NCBI GenBank assembly: GCA_963969595.1
Contig: OZ018415.1
Span: 18,786,001 to 18,850,000 of the forward strand
DNA length: 64,000 nucleotides
Direction: 5' to 3'
Source: Neckera pumila
Taxonomy: Eukaryota; Streptophyta; Bryopsida; Hypnales; Neckeraceae
This document shows positions 22,573 through 33,913 of this stretch, piece by piece (position 1 is the stretch's first letter; every line of letters starts with the position of its first letter). The notes beneath the pieces were generated by a model that was not told the DNA's origin, did not search any database, and saw nothing but the letters and a program-made list of their open reading frames with translations. Both the position numbers and the translations under genes were made by a program.

Positions 22573-23643
22573 GAGCATCACCACTGCAAGGCGCTAAGTG
22601 AAGCTGACCCAGTGACTTGGCGTGTCAGGCCAAGTATTTTCCCCCACCCCATGTACATTGACTCGCCAAAAATGCCCAGCCACTTCAAGTTTTCAAGAGG
22701 GGCCGGGCAAATGGGGAAGCCCTGGCACACTTCACTATGAGATTTGACTCCAATTTTTACCCTGACTTCAAGGTACTAACACCCCCGGCTTCCACTCAAA
22801 TGTAGTTAAAAGAAATTTAACTGCCATGAACTTCCCTTCATTTGTATGAAAAACAAAGGAAAAAAATACTTTTAACTATAAGAAAGATTCCTTTACTTGT
22901 GTATCAAGATTGGACAGACCTCATTTAGGCATAGTAGATTACCTTTTTTCAACAAACTTTGAACTCAAAAAAGTTGTTGGATCAAGTTCAATTTCATCTC
23001 CAAAAATCCATTTGAGATTTCAAGTCTCCCATCAAAAATTATGGACAAATTTCTACTATGCATTTCTACAAATGTACAAAAAAAATCCCTTCTAATCCTC
23101 TTTTGAAATTTGTCCATAACTTTTGATTGGAGTCTCGAAATCACAAACGGATTTTTGGAGGTGAAATCTATCTTTATATAATAACTTTGCTTAGTTCAAA
23201 GTTTTTTGAAAAAAGCTATTGTAATATGCCTAAATGAGGTTTGAAATTTCACTTTTAACACAATTCTTACTTTTGAATCAACTATGAGTGGTGGAGCTCC
23301 TACTACATCTAATTTACCTATCCCACATTGTTTGTTCTACCTCCTACCACCCCATGTGTATATAGTTAGCTTCTCTATTAGTTCAAAAATACAAAGTAAG
23401 TTGGAATGCCTTTGAAACATTATGATCTACTTCTCAATGAACTAATGAAAAGTTTTTTGAGTTTAAATTTAAATCCATCAAAATCTTTTGCATTACATAT
23501 TTGGCATCCATTATATATTCGATGCCCCTGTTTGACGAGTCAACCATGGGGTAGAGGAAGAGTGGTAAAGCCCCACTCTTCAAACCCACTCACCAAAACC
23601 CCACTTGGCACCCCTCGTTGGTGAGTCTGCGGTGACGATGTCC
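22573..23643. mobile_element. PIF/Harbinger-like MITE, GAGCATCACC ends, TAA duplication
   Basis: The left end GAGCATCACCACTGC and the right end GCGGTGACGATGTCC form TIRs flanked by TAA (22570-22572 and 23644-23646). Inside, CCACCCCATG..TTGACTCG near the left is mirrored near the right (23520-23570), showing long, eroded TIRs. The interior copy of the 1570-type repeat is at 23130-23390. No transposase is visible. From 23647 to 24032 no feature is seen. Confidence 0.55.
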
Positions 23644-24157
23644 TAAACCTCCAACCATTCAACCGGCCCTCATAACATTATTAACGTTTGCTAGGGGTCC
23701 TTTTTGCTTCCCCTGAAAGCGGGAGCCCCCCAATGTCACCCACTATTGCTTCTAGGATGGAGATTGGACCAACTTGCAACTTTTCTGCATTGTTTGTCTG
23801 ACAAACTCATCCTCCATGTCAATCAAAGAGCTAGGATTATAATTGAAGTTCCCTCCCAGGCATCTAAGAGGAAATTATCCTTGCTTGGAGGGGGAACAAA
23901 TGAGCTTAATTAACAATGTTAAGCTAGTTTTGGGGCATAATTTTGCCCAAAATTCTATAAAGAATTACTCTGTAGACGGAAAGAGTGATGGAAGCATGCC
24001 CAAGTACACCTTGGCTTGGTGCATCATGCAATTTAACCCCTAAAGGACCAAATAGCATTTTTTTGGCAACATAGCAAATTTGGGCAGTTCACTACAAATG
24101 GAATTTTTATTTGTTTTTCTTCAAAAATTTTACACAACATGTGCCCAAGGAGTAGCT

Positions 24158-25086
24158 TTAACTCCTAAAATCCCAAGGTCATTTTTCTGTCAATAACGAC
24201 TCAAAACTACCAGTTTCCCTACATTCCTTCCAAAAAAGAAAAAAAATCTATTTTTTAGAATCTAACCATAGGATCTTATACTTAACTTATCTCTAATCAT
24301 GTCATAAAAGTTTCATAAAGTTTGACCACACTGATTGGAAGATATCAACATTCAAAATTCAAAATTTTAATTTTTTGAATCTGGCTTGCAATTTTAGATG
24401 ACTTTGACTACCATTTAAGGAAAAAATTGCATTGCAAACTTTGAATTTTTTTTCTTTATGTTGAAGAATTGAGTTGAGAACCTAGAAAAAAAATATTAAA
24501 AAAATACACTTGATTTTCATTCACCTTTAAAAAATTGTTAAGTAGTTGTAGGTCCAAGATTGAAAGAAAAACTAAATTGTTAATAGCTCTATGATGGAAA
24601 TTAAACACTATCAGCTCAACGATGATTTTGTTTTAGCAAGCAAACTTAGCCTTGTCAAACAATTTTTTTTGAAAAACTGTGAAAATTGTCTCCTGAATTG
24701 AATCCTATAATATATTTTTTCAAGAAGATGCTCTAATTGCCCAAAAAATAAGATTTTTTATAACTTTCACATATCAAATCCAAACGGAATGAATCAAAGC
24801 TTCCCATATAGATAAAATTACAATGTATAAAAAACAAATTTTTAATTTTTAAAATTTGTTTTTTTTGTTAGGAGATTTTTGCCCCGTGCACCAAAAAAAA
24901 AGACCTTTTGTGCCAAAACTTTTGCTTCTAGGCACCAATTGAAATAAAATTACATTTCTAGAAAGCTAATGTGTTTTTCTATATTTTCAAAAAGGTTTTA
25001 AAAAATGATGATGAATATTGAGCTTGTAGGAACCTGTCCAAAATCCATTTTGTCCCTCGAAGGGACAATAGAACTTTAGGAGTTAA
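24158..25086. mobile_element. Nested TTAA element, CTCCTAAAATCCC ends, 921 bp
   Basis: TTAA (24158-24161) then CTCCTAAAATCCCAAGG; right end GAACTTTAGGAG then TTAA (25083-25086). The host sequence GTAGCTTTAAGGCCCAA is uninterrupted in other copies (for example 32925), so this is a proven TTAA insertion. Confidence 0.85.
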
Positions 25087-25231
25087 AGCCCAATATTTTC
25101 TATAACTTCTAACTACATGGTTAAAAAGTTATTGTATGATATGTAATTTTCATTGCTTAGTAGGCAGCCCAAGCAACTCAAAAAATTTCTTTGAAAACCC
25201 CTTTTTTTTTTGAATAAAAACTTGAAAATGG

Positions 25232-25299
<68 letters not shown>
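25232..25299 (+). repeat. (TA)n(TG)n microsatellite
   Basis: About 20 TA units are followed by about 13 TG units. It is likely length-polymorphic. Confidence 0.95.
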
Positions 25300-25306
<7 letters not shown>

Positions 25307-25939
25307 GAAAGCTTTGAATCATTCCATTTTTATTAATGAGATGAAAGTTATGTTTGAGTGTAGTTATGGAATCTCTACTCTAAAACAAACTTTAAAGTCC
25401 TTTATTTAATTCAATTTTCAATATTTCTGAAAAAAAATTAAAACATTGAGTGTAGATTGTTTATTGCAACATTACTACGGTTGGAATTGGCATTTTTCAA
25501 TTCCATAATTAAATTCTTGACAGTTTAGTACTTTGAATCATTTCCTACTTCTTTCTATTTATGATTTTTTTCCATGTCTTATGCTTACACCGCAAAGCCA
25601 ATGATTGGGAAGACCTGGTAAGGTAAACTTGCCTATGAATTTTTTATGAATTTTTGAAGTGTGCTGGCCAATTGGCCCAAAAGAATCTTTAGACTACCCC
25701 AAAACCACCAAAAATTGCACCCGTATTGGTCATCTTACCATCTAAAGTAGTTACAATATTTTCTAACAAGGCTATGGCATGAAAGAATAAGAAAAGTTAC
25801 TTCTTGTGTACTGAGAAAGGTGGAAGTTTCTATTGCAATCACTAATAACTCCTTCATTGTCACCCAAGACATTGATTTGTGGCTACTAACTCAACCTAAT
25901 TAGCTCAAATCTCACTGGTTGCATAAATTCTATCATGGG

Positions 25940-26705
25940 TTGATGTAAGATTGTAATGGATCATTTCTTAGGTGTCTACTTTGGGCAGTTTGTGTGCCAT
26001 ACATTGATTTACTTTGGTTAGTTTATTGTGAATTCAAAGTTAGCTTATTGGAAACTCATTGTTAGTGTATTGTAAATTCATAGTTAGCATATTGTAAACT
26101 ATTGAAAATGGCAAAAAGAATTTGGTTGAATTTTGGAAACTACTAACATGATAAAATAGTGGTTAAAATTTTAAGAAAATTTCTAATTCTAATTTAAATG
26201 GAGGCAATAATTGGAGTAGGTATGTGAAAAAATGATTAAACATGGGAATTGAAGGATAATAGATGATAAAGCTCATGAGTATTGCTAAAAGCAACCAAGT
26301 ATGTTGTGTTTATATTTCATTTCTAAATTCATCTTAAATTACTCAAGATGTTGATGTCAATTAAATTAGCACAATTTTAGCTAAAAAGTTGGATCCATGT
26401 TAGACAAAGAGTTTTGAACTTTAGATACTTTGGGCTTTATCACAAGTCATTTTAAGACCCCCTTCAGGACCTAGAATAAACAATGAATGAACGGAAATAT
26501 GTCCTATGCATGCAACATTTTGAATTTTTCATCCATGTAATTCTTTATAGAGTCACTTGTTATTTCTTTAACATTTGTAATATATAAACTTTTAAGATAT
26601 ATTGTGTGAATATTCTATATTTCAAAGGATATAAATATCTTTCATTTCCAAAAATAATTCACTTTTGATTTAAAAAATGACCACCAAACACAACTTGAAT
26701 AAAGA
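25940..26705 (+). repeat. Dispersed repeat, direct partner of 42330-42960
   Basis: About 600 bp match 42345-42960, for example ATGGAGGCAATAATTGGAG and GGGAATTGAAGGATAATAG. The 42 kb copy lies immediately upstream of the truncated terpene synthase C. 25400-25940 holds the tail of the preceding element and AT-rich DNA. No gene is supported. Confidence 0.6.
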
Positions 26706-26946
26706 CATTAGATGACATTTGAGGCCTCTAAGAGACTGCAAGTTATCCTGTGTTCCCACAGTGTTCCGAGACTACAAGAATGCAGGATAACTGCTGGCTG
26801 ATGTGGCCAAGACTGTGCCATGCCATTTTTCAAAGAAAAAATTTATAAAAAAATTCTAATAGCTCGTACCGGTTGTTCGCAAAGTCAAGCCAGATTGGGG
26901 AACGGGCCTGAAATGGGTCTTTAATGCCTTCAAATGTCATCAAATG
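26706..26946. mobile_element. TIR MITE, CATTAGATGACATTTGA ends
   Basis: The ends CATTAGATGACATTTGAGG and the inverse of CAAATGTCATCAAATG mirror each other. The copy at 42895 is uninterrupted (CTTGAATATAGGAAATGAA), so the insertion is real. A reversed, diverged copy is at 60387-60659 and shares an interior GGGGAACGGGCC block. From 26947 to 28192 I see only AT-rich DNA without a supportable gene. Confidence 0.7.
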
Positions 26947-28192
26947 AATGAAATAAAAATCTTAAAATAGGCAAAATTGGAACTTAAGGATAAATATTTT
27001 GTTTGAACGTAGTCTTGTTTTTTGGACTTCTTAGTTTTGCAAGATTTGATGTCTTATCACAGTTGATTGTATGTACTAGAGCTTATATCACATGTTATGT
27101 TCTTTTCACATTTACAATTTGTGTATTTTAGCTTCCAAACATTTTGTTATCTCCATATTTGTTGGTTTTGCTTTCAATGGTATGTAAATGCTATTGGTTG
27201 TTGTGATTTGAATGGCCCTTTGAATAGTACCATTTACAAATAAATACATGGTGTTGATAAATAAGTTAAAGTAAATTTTCAATCTAAAATTAGGAAAGAA
27301 AATACTTGTAAGCACATTAAGTACCCCTTCATTATCACATGTGATTACCAAACATTTAAGGTGGTGACCCTTCGAACACAATGGGCATTGTTATGGAATC
27401 TTAAATGAATAGACTCTTAGTTCAATCTATTCCTTGAAGACTTGGAGTTATTTCTTTCTCTCACCATATTCAACTATTAGTGTTGAAATATCATGTTGAA
27501 TAATTAATTAAAGTTTGGGAAGTGGTTCAACAATCACTTAGATTAATAAGATTTTCAAATTTTTTGGCAAGAAGTGCACGCCTTAGTTATAAAAATATTA
27601 AAAAGGTGGCCAACTTGTAATATTGGAATTTGCATATGGCATTTCAATACAAGGGATCCTAATCAACAATCTTCCTCTCACTTGTCCATTAATTCATTTG
27701 TGACAGGTTTGTAGGCTTACCTTTTATTATTGGTTTTGTCAACCTCATGTCCCCTTCTTGTGTTGTATAGTGCATTAATAGCACATCACGGAACTTTTCA
27801 TTTGTCATATTTTGGGAAGTTTAAAACATAATTTTGGTTCATTTCCTAATACTTTGGCATCTGCAGCACTGATTTATTGTTTACTAGCTTCCTCTTAGAG
27901 TACTTTCCAAAAACAATTCAACTATTATTTTTTCAAATAAACTTTGCCAATCCGGATATTCAAGTACAATACACATGTTAATTCATATGTGGAATCTTTT
28001 AGTAAAAAAATACACTCTTTTGTGCTTGTTAAATGCAGCATGTTTTATTTTTTGTAATCAAGCTCTAAATTCGAATCTTACTAAGGAGCAATATTTGTAT
28101 AAGTAGAGTATGAGATTCAAAACTCTATCAATTCTGCATGGACCTTGTGATTGGTAGAAAGTTCTACATCAAATTCTTAAGGTATTTAATCC

Positions 28193-29267
28193 TTAATCCC
28201 TAAAGTCCCGTTGTCCCTTCGGGGGACAAGATTGATTTTGGGTAGGCTTATTTAGTCTCAATTTGTACCACATACTTTTGAAACTTTTGTCACATGTGCA
28301 ATTTTTCAAAAGCTTCAAGCACATGTAATTTTTATATGAAATGGACTTGTGGTTCAAAAGTTATATACTTTTCTTGTAAAAATGGAGGAGAGGGGGTAGC
28401 ATGGGCAGGGCTTTTGGTATTGACTTTTGAAATTTGAAGTTTCAGGCCAGGCTACTGGAGAAAGCAAGGGCGGCGGTTCAAATGGGTTTGACAAAGGATG
28501 ACAAATTTTGTAGATGACACGGAGCAGACTTCAATAAAGGGGAGCAATTTCAATGACAAATTTCAATGATGGGACCAACCATGCTTTGATGCTTTGATAA
28601 TGGTTGGAGAAGTTGAGAGGTTTGGAACTGCAATGGGAACTTTGGGAATGCAATGGGAACTTTGGAAACAAGGGAACAAGTTGAGAACATCAAGAGGAAC
28701 ATCACGGGATCACAGGGAAACCCATGATTTAAGAGCTGCCCTATGCCTTGGAGCTCATTTTGTGCTAGAAATTGACATAAAAATTAGAGATTTTTTGTTT
28801 TTGAAGTATGTGGTGGGAAAATGTGGGCAAACATTGGACAGTGTATTGTGAAATCTTGAGACATAGTTGCCTTGCAAGATATTTTTTGGGCATGCAAAAT
28901 GTCTTGGATTGACTAGAAACTTGGTGGGCATATGCCTAACATGATTTTCATTGTGGAAAAAATTAAAGTTGAAGTCCATAGAGTAGAAATTTTCCACTAG
29001 AGGTGGTCAAAGCCATCTGAAATTTTCGGGTAAGGCCCCAAAAAATAAAACATGTCACTTTGAATGCAATTATCCTTCAATCTGTATGGTCAAATTGCAC
29101 AAAAAATTTACTACTTCATCTCATATAAGTTCCGTTCAAGATCTTATGGTTAGATTTTGAAAAAATTCATCTTGTACGATTTTTTGATCAATGTATTAGA
29201 AATGACAGTTTTAAGTGATTTTTGAGTCAGAAAATCCTAAAAAATGCCTTGGGACTTTAGGGATTAA
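28193..29267. mobile_element. TTAA element, TCCCTAAAGTCCC ends
   Basis: TTAA (28193-28196) then TCCCTAAAGTCCCGTTG; right end GGGACTTTAGGGA then TTAA (29264-29267). It is a perfect 13-bp TIR and a distinct subfamily. The short frame at 28594-28851 reflects GGAACTTTGG-type repeats and is not a gene. Confidence 0.75.
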
Positions 29268-29323
29268 AGGACCATATGTCCCCTTGTTCCTTGGGGAACA
29301 AATGGAAGTTCAAATAAACTCCT

Positions 29324-30069
29324 TTAACCCCTAAAGGCCCATTGTCCCTTTGGGGAACAAATGGAATTTGGAGTAGGTACCTACGAGCTGAATTTTTGTC
29401 GTGATTTTTTGAAACTTTTTTTGAAGATAGCAAAACAGTTGAGCTTCATTAGAATATAGATTTTTTTCAATCAATGCCCAGGATTAAAAGTAAGCTCAAA
29501 ACAGGAGAGAAGGGCCAGTAAAAAAAGTTTTGCAAAATTTTGAATTTTCTTTGAATTTCTTTTTTCTTACAGACTATCATTTTGTCTATCTAAAAGCTTT
29601 GATTCACTTCATTTGGGTTTTTTATGAGAAAATTATAGACAATCTTGTTATTTGGGCAATTAGACTCAAATACACTAGATCTTGGAGAAAAAATCACATT
29701 GGAAACTCATTTAAAAAATTGTGAAGTAGATTTTGAGAAGCCATAAATTGATTGGGGTTATGCATGTTAGGCCCTTTAACTTTAAATTTTTTTGGTGACC
29801 AATTTTTTAGACTGACGTATGAAAAGGATTGAAAGACTTCAAATCACTTTTGCACTTTTAACACCTTCATGATCAAACATTATAATCTTTCAATCTATAA
29901 GTGATATTGTTGTATTTTCTTTTCCTATGTGATCTTTAGCATGCCTAGTTTGAATTTAAGTGGTAACAATTCAAATTTTTTTTGATACAACCTATCAAAA
30001 TGTTGGCTTTGTTCAATTTAGAGCAAATTTCTAGAACCTTGAGAAAGGCCTTGGGCATTTAAGGGTTAA
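29324..30069. mobile_element. TTAA/CCCCTAAAGG element, reverse orientation
   Basis: TTAA (29324-29327) then CCCCTAAAGGCCCATTGTCC; right end GGGCATTTAAGGG then TTAA (30066-30069). It is about 740 bp, and its left half matches the reverse complement of 14560-15501. Confidence 0.65.
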
Positions 30070-30074
30070 TAGAC

Positions 30075-30275
30075 ACGGCCGCTCATGACCAAAGTACGTA
30101 GTCACCAAAACTGACATGATTATTGGGCCAAAAGGTGCATTCTTTGTTTCTACAATGAACAATGAGAACTTATCCATTGACCACTTTGGGCCTCCACATC
30201 CTTCAAGGGTTCAGCACCCATAGCCATAGGCCTTCACTACTGTGTTTTCCACGCGGCCAAGGGTCCAGCGTTATA
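30075..30275 (+). repeat. Third copy of the 13460-14076 repeat
   Basis: It aligns with 13800-13995 (GGCC..CATGACCAA, AGGTGCATTCT, GGCCAAGGGT). It is bounded on both sides by TTAA-family elements. Confidence 0.6.
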
Positions 30276-30278
30276 AGA

Positions 30279-31208
30279 TTACTCTCTAAAGTTCCTTGAC
30301 TATGTTCTCACCAAAAATGCTCCAAAACTGCCATTTCTAGAACAAGTACCAAATTTTTGAAAAATATCCTTTTTGGACACATATAACCATAGGATCTTGT
30401 AGTACTCTGGTTCAAAAATGTGTGGAAAAAATTTCGGAAATTTCCATTTTGTAGATTGGAAGATATTAGCATTTGAAGTAGCAAAAGTCCTTTTCTTGGC
30501 CCTACAAAAAACCAGGCAACTGCACTTCACAAGGTCAGATTATTATGAAAAAATTCTAAAATGATTGTATTTTTTTGGATCCATTCTTAGGGCAGGTTGG
30601 CTACATGCTTAGAAATTTTCAGATTATTTGAAACTATACAACATATAGGAAAAAAATAGTAAGTGGAAAGAAGTAGAAAATGGTTCAAAACACTACATTG
30701 ATAAGAAGTTAATTATGGAATTGAAAAATGCCAATCCCAATGGTTACAATGTTCTAATAAACAATCTACATCCTAGAATTTTATTTTTTGAAAAAATATT
30801 GAAAATTGAGTGACATAAATGACTTCAAAGTTTATTTTAGAGTAGACAATCCATAGCTACCCGCAAATTAAAAATCCTTGTAATGTTTGACTCATTGATC
30901 AAAATGGAATGATTCAAAGTTTTCCATATATATATATATATAATAAATCGATTTCAAATTTTTATTATTGAAAAAAGTGATTTTTTTTTATTTGCTTGGA
31001 CTGCTTGAATTGAGAAACAAACAACATATTAGGCCATAACTTTTGTTTTGTATTTCCAAATGTCATGAAATTTGGTGCATATGAAAGATAATCCTCGTCC
31101 CCACCTCTTGTAAAAATTTCAGCCCAAAATATGCAAATCTCGAGTCACACGTACCTGCCCAAAATTTCTATGTTGCCAAAAAATGCATGTTGGTCCTTTA
31201 GGGGTTAA
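30279..31208. mobile_element. TTAA element of the CTAAAGTTCC/GGTCCTTTAGGGG type
   Basis: Left end TTAC then TCTCTAAAGTTCCTTGAC; right end GTTGGTCCTTTAGGGG then TTAA (31205-31208). The body matches 5233-7034 without that copy's nested insertions. Confidence 0.75.
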
Positions 31209-31447
31209 TGACATCAGCACCATGTGCCTGTGTGCTACCAGTGTGTGTTTTGTATAGGGCAATGCTCGAGGAGGAGGGCATTTCGGGAAATAAAGGGCTG
31301 ACAAGGAAGGCGGAACCCGACGAGGAGGCCCTTTATTTCTCGAAACACTTGATGACGAGAGGCCATTGCCTGACGTAAACCACAAGCATCACGAGCATTG
31401 CAAGATGAATATTGGAGATGAGAAATTAAAGTCGGATGAGGACATTA

Positions 31448-31643
31448 GGAAAGTACCCCCATTGAAACAGTATTGCTTGAATGGGTTCACAGTAAAGTAT
31501 TGAAACAATACAGTATCAATGAGAAATCACTTTTTATATTGTTGCAATATTGCGTCAGTGCTGTAATAGTAAAGGTTCAATACTCTACTGTGAACCTTAT
31601 AAAACGATATTGCAACAATACTGTTTCAATGAGGGGTACTTTC
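31448..31643. mobile_element. Small TIR MITE, GAAAGTACCCC ends, TTA duplication
   Basis: The ends GAAAGTACCCCCATTGAA and GGGGTACTTTC mirror each other over about 27 bp including TTGAAACAGTATTG. TTA lies at 31445-31447 and 31644-31646. The interior has several AATACTGTTTCA-like inverted pieces, so the whole element can fold. Confidence 0.65.
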
Positions 31644-31660
31644 TTAATGGAATCCATAAT

Positions 31661-32055
31661 AGGGGTAGTCACGACATGTTCAGAGTCGTAGTGAACAATG
31701 GAGATTCAATAGTGTAGAGTGTTGGTGGAACCAATGAGAAGCCACGTTTTTTGAACATGCCGTGACCACCCTCTTTGTCGGCCAGTGAGAACAATGAATA
31801 ATGGATAATGGAGTCACTTGCCAGTTGGACGGAGGTAATTGGTGGGACTCCCGGAGCCAATAAAGAGGAAGCAAAGGAATATTCTTAGCGTGCTATTGCT
31901 TGTTCACCCTCAACCTTCACCTCCGGAGGTGGATGTTGAGGGTGAACAAACAATAGCACGCTAAGAATATTCCGGCCAAAGGAAGCCAACCCTATGCCGC
32001 CACGGCATGAATATTCATTGTTCATTGCGGCTCTGAACATGCCGTGACTACCCCT
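31661..32055. mobile_element. TIR MITE, AGGGGTAGTCACGRCATG ends, with a large internal palindrome
   Basis: The left end AGGGGTAGTCACGACATG is mirrored at 32038-32055. The TIRs extend over about 40 bp (TTCAGAG, TGAACAATG). A second, internal half-copy of the terminus occurs near 31755. The interior contains the 98-bp palindrome at 31876-31973. Confidence 0.6.
31876..31973. repeat. 98-bp palindrome without spacer
   Basis: The two 49-nt arms meet at CCTCC/GGAGG (31924/31925). I count only three mismatches between the arms. The arms begin GGAATATTCTTAGCG and include GTGCTATTG and TTCACCCTCAAC. Confidence 0.9.
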
Positions 32056-32194
32056 CATGCTCAATTATGCAAGAAATCCTGCTGCAGAAGCCTCCCAGGA
32101 AATGAGCGGCTCATTTCCTTGGAAGTGGTTCACATAGGCCACACTGCCAATCACAAACTGTCCAGGCTGAATAGAAGCCGGTCCTGGTCCTCTT

Positions 32195-32310
32195 TCTGAG
32201 CGCAGCCAATGACGTCAGCACCGCTGCTCTGGGTGCTCAGCAAAACTGTAATCCCGGACTCCCGGTAAGCATAGTGATTGCAAGTCCAGGCGGCTGCCGT
32301 GGGGCTCCTT
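32195..32310 (+). repeat. Copy of the AGCAAAACTGT / GATTGCAAGTC repeat
   Basis: It matches 15975-16090, including GAGCGCAGCC, GGGTGCTCAGCAAAACTGT and AGTGATTGCAAGTCCAGG. From 32330 to 32700 there is a reverse fragment of a 5233-type TTAA element (CATAACTTTTGACTC on the minus strand). Confidence 0.6.
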
Positions 32311-32699
32311 ACATGTGAACCAAATTTTATGACATTTGAAAATATGAGTCAAAAGTTATGGCCTAATATGTTACTTCTTTTTGTAAATGGATAAACTGGG
32401 TAGATTAAAAAAAATCACTTTTTTCAGAAATAGAAAATTTGAGATTGGTTTTCTAGATCTCTCTCTCTCTCTATGTATATATGTGGAAAGTTTTCAATGA
32501 GATGAAAGTTATGAAGAGTTTTTGTTTGTGGGCAATTATAGATTCTCTACCCTAAAGTAAACTTTGAAGTCCTTTATTTTATTCAATTTTTAATATTTTG
32601 TGAAAAAATAAAATCATAGGATGTAGATTGTTTATTACAACATTGCAACCATTGGAATTGGCATTTTTCAATTCCATAACTAAATTCTTAACAATGCAA

Positions 32700-32806
32700 A
32701 GTTTCATTATAATTACTTCTGACTAATTTTTCCTCCCCACCATGAGCATAATAACCCAAGGCCCCAAACTAAAGGTGGTCAATGGAATGGGTATTTCAAA
32801 GTTTGT
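32700..32806 (+). promoter_or_regulatory. Upstream flank of terpene synthase B, displaced by insertions
   Basis: It matches 17850-17960 upstream of copy A (GTGGAATGGGTATTTCAAAGTTTG-like end). Here it is separated from the core promoter by the two insertions at 32807-33709. Confidence 0.7.
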
Positions 32807-33374
32807 TTAACCCCTAAAGGACCAAGCTACGTTTTTTGGCAACATAGCGATTTTGGGCAGCCCACTACGGATGGAGTTTTTATTCTTTTTCTTTGAAAAT
32901 TTTACACAACATGTACCCAAGGAGTAGCTTTAAGGCCCAACAATCTTTGTAACTTTTGACTGCATAGTTAAGAAGTTATTGCATAATATGTGATTTTCTT
33001 TTAGCTTTGGGTAGCTTGGGCAGCTCAAAAAATTTCTTCAAAAGTGACTTTTAAGAAAAATAAAAATTTGAACTTGGCTCTTTAGATTTATATATACATG
33101 GAAAACTTTGAATCATTCAATTTCAATCTATGAGTCAAAAGTTATGAGGAATTTAAGTTTAAGAGTAGTTATGGTTTTCAAAGAAAATCACATATCATGC
33201 AATAACTTTTTGTCTATGTAGTCAAAAGTTACAAAAATTGTTGGGCCTTAAAGCTACTCCTTGGGCACATGTTGTGTAAAATTTTCAAAGAAAAAAAAAT
33301 AAAAACTCCATCTATAGTGGGTTGCCCAAAATCACTATGTTTCCAAAAACGCAGCTTGGTCCTTTAGGGGTTAA
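32807..33374. mobile_element. Foldback TTAA/CCCCTAAAGGACC element in the promoter of terpene synthase B
   Basis: TTAA (32807-32810), CCCCTAAAGGACCAAGCTACG, and the mirror CGCAGCTTGGTCCTTTAGGGG then TTAA (33371-33374). The arms mirror each other over more than 150 bp on each side, so the element is almost wholly palindromic (560 bp). The empty site is seen upstream of copy A. Confidence 0.9.
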
Positions 33375-33709
33375 GGTAGGAGCACCAATAACCATGAATT
33401 TAAGCAATTTAGCATAGACAGAGGCAAATTTTTGTAGAATTTTTATTTTATTTTTAATACTAGCAATTGAAAATCATGAATTTTCAAATAAAAAATTAGA
33501 ACTTCTAGATAAGGCATCTAATTTCTATGAATTTTCAAAGTAGAACTCCCTAGAGCACCCTAAACCACAGTCTACTAAATCTGCCTTGATTCTAATACCC
33601 AAATTTTAAAAATTCAAAATCCACCTACCACAATTTAGTATGGAGTGATGCTTTAAGGGCACTCTACATCCCAGGCATGGGCACATCATGATTATGAGTG
33701 CTCCTACCT
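33374..33709. mobile_element. TIR MITE, AGGTAGGAGCAC ends, TA duplication, in the promoter of terpene synthase B
   Basis: Perfect 12-bp TIRs AGGTAGGAGCAC at both ends, flanked by TA (33372-33373 and 33710-33711). The empty site TTTGCTTACGTACTGC is present upstream of copy A. Its insertion created the TTAA used afterwards by the element at 32807. Confidence 0.85.
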
Positions 33710-33781
33710 TACGTACTGCTTACGGCGTTTTTAGCAATGCTCCTGTCCTGGTGGTTTCCTCAGGGGACAGTGTGGCCCAAG

Positions 33782-33788
33782 TATAAAA
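33782..33788 (+). promoter_or_regulatory. TATA box of terpene synthase B
   Basis: TATAAAA, in the same context and at the same distance (about 130 bp) from the ATG as in copy A. Confidence 0.65.
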
Positions 33789-33913
33789 CCCAGACTCCCT
33801 TCCTTGTTGTTCATGAGCCAGTCCATTAGCAAGAGTGCACACAAGGCGAACTTCCTGAGAGAATTTCCTGCAGCGAGAATTTTCCTGTGAGACTACAGCC
33901 CCTTCGGTTCATC

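Larger units (their letters stand above)
24033..25400. mobile_element. TTAA/CCCCTAAAGGACC element with a nested copy and a TA/TG microsatellite
   Basis: TTAA (24033-24036) then CCCCTAAAGGACCAAATAGC; the body follows 32807-33374 up to GGAGTAGCTTTAA, is interrupted by 24158-25086, and resumes with AGCCCAATATTTTC. Its right end is not clear. Within it a (TA)n(TG)n microsatellite occupies 25232-25299. Confidence 0.65.
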
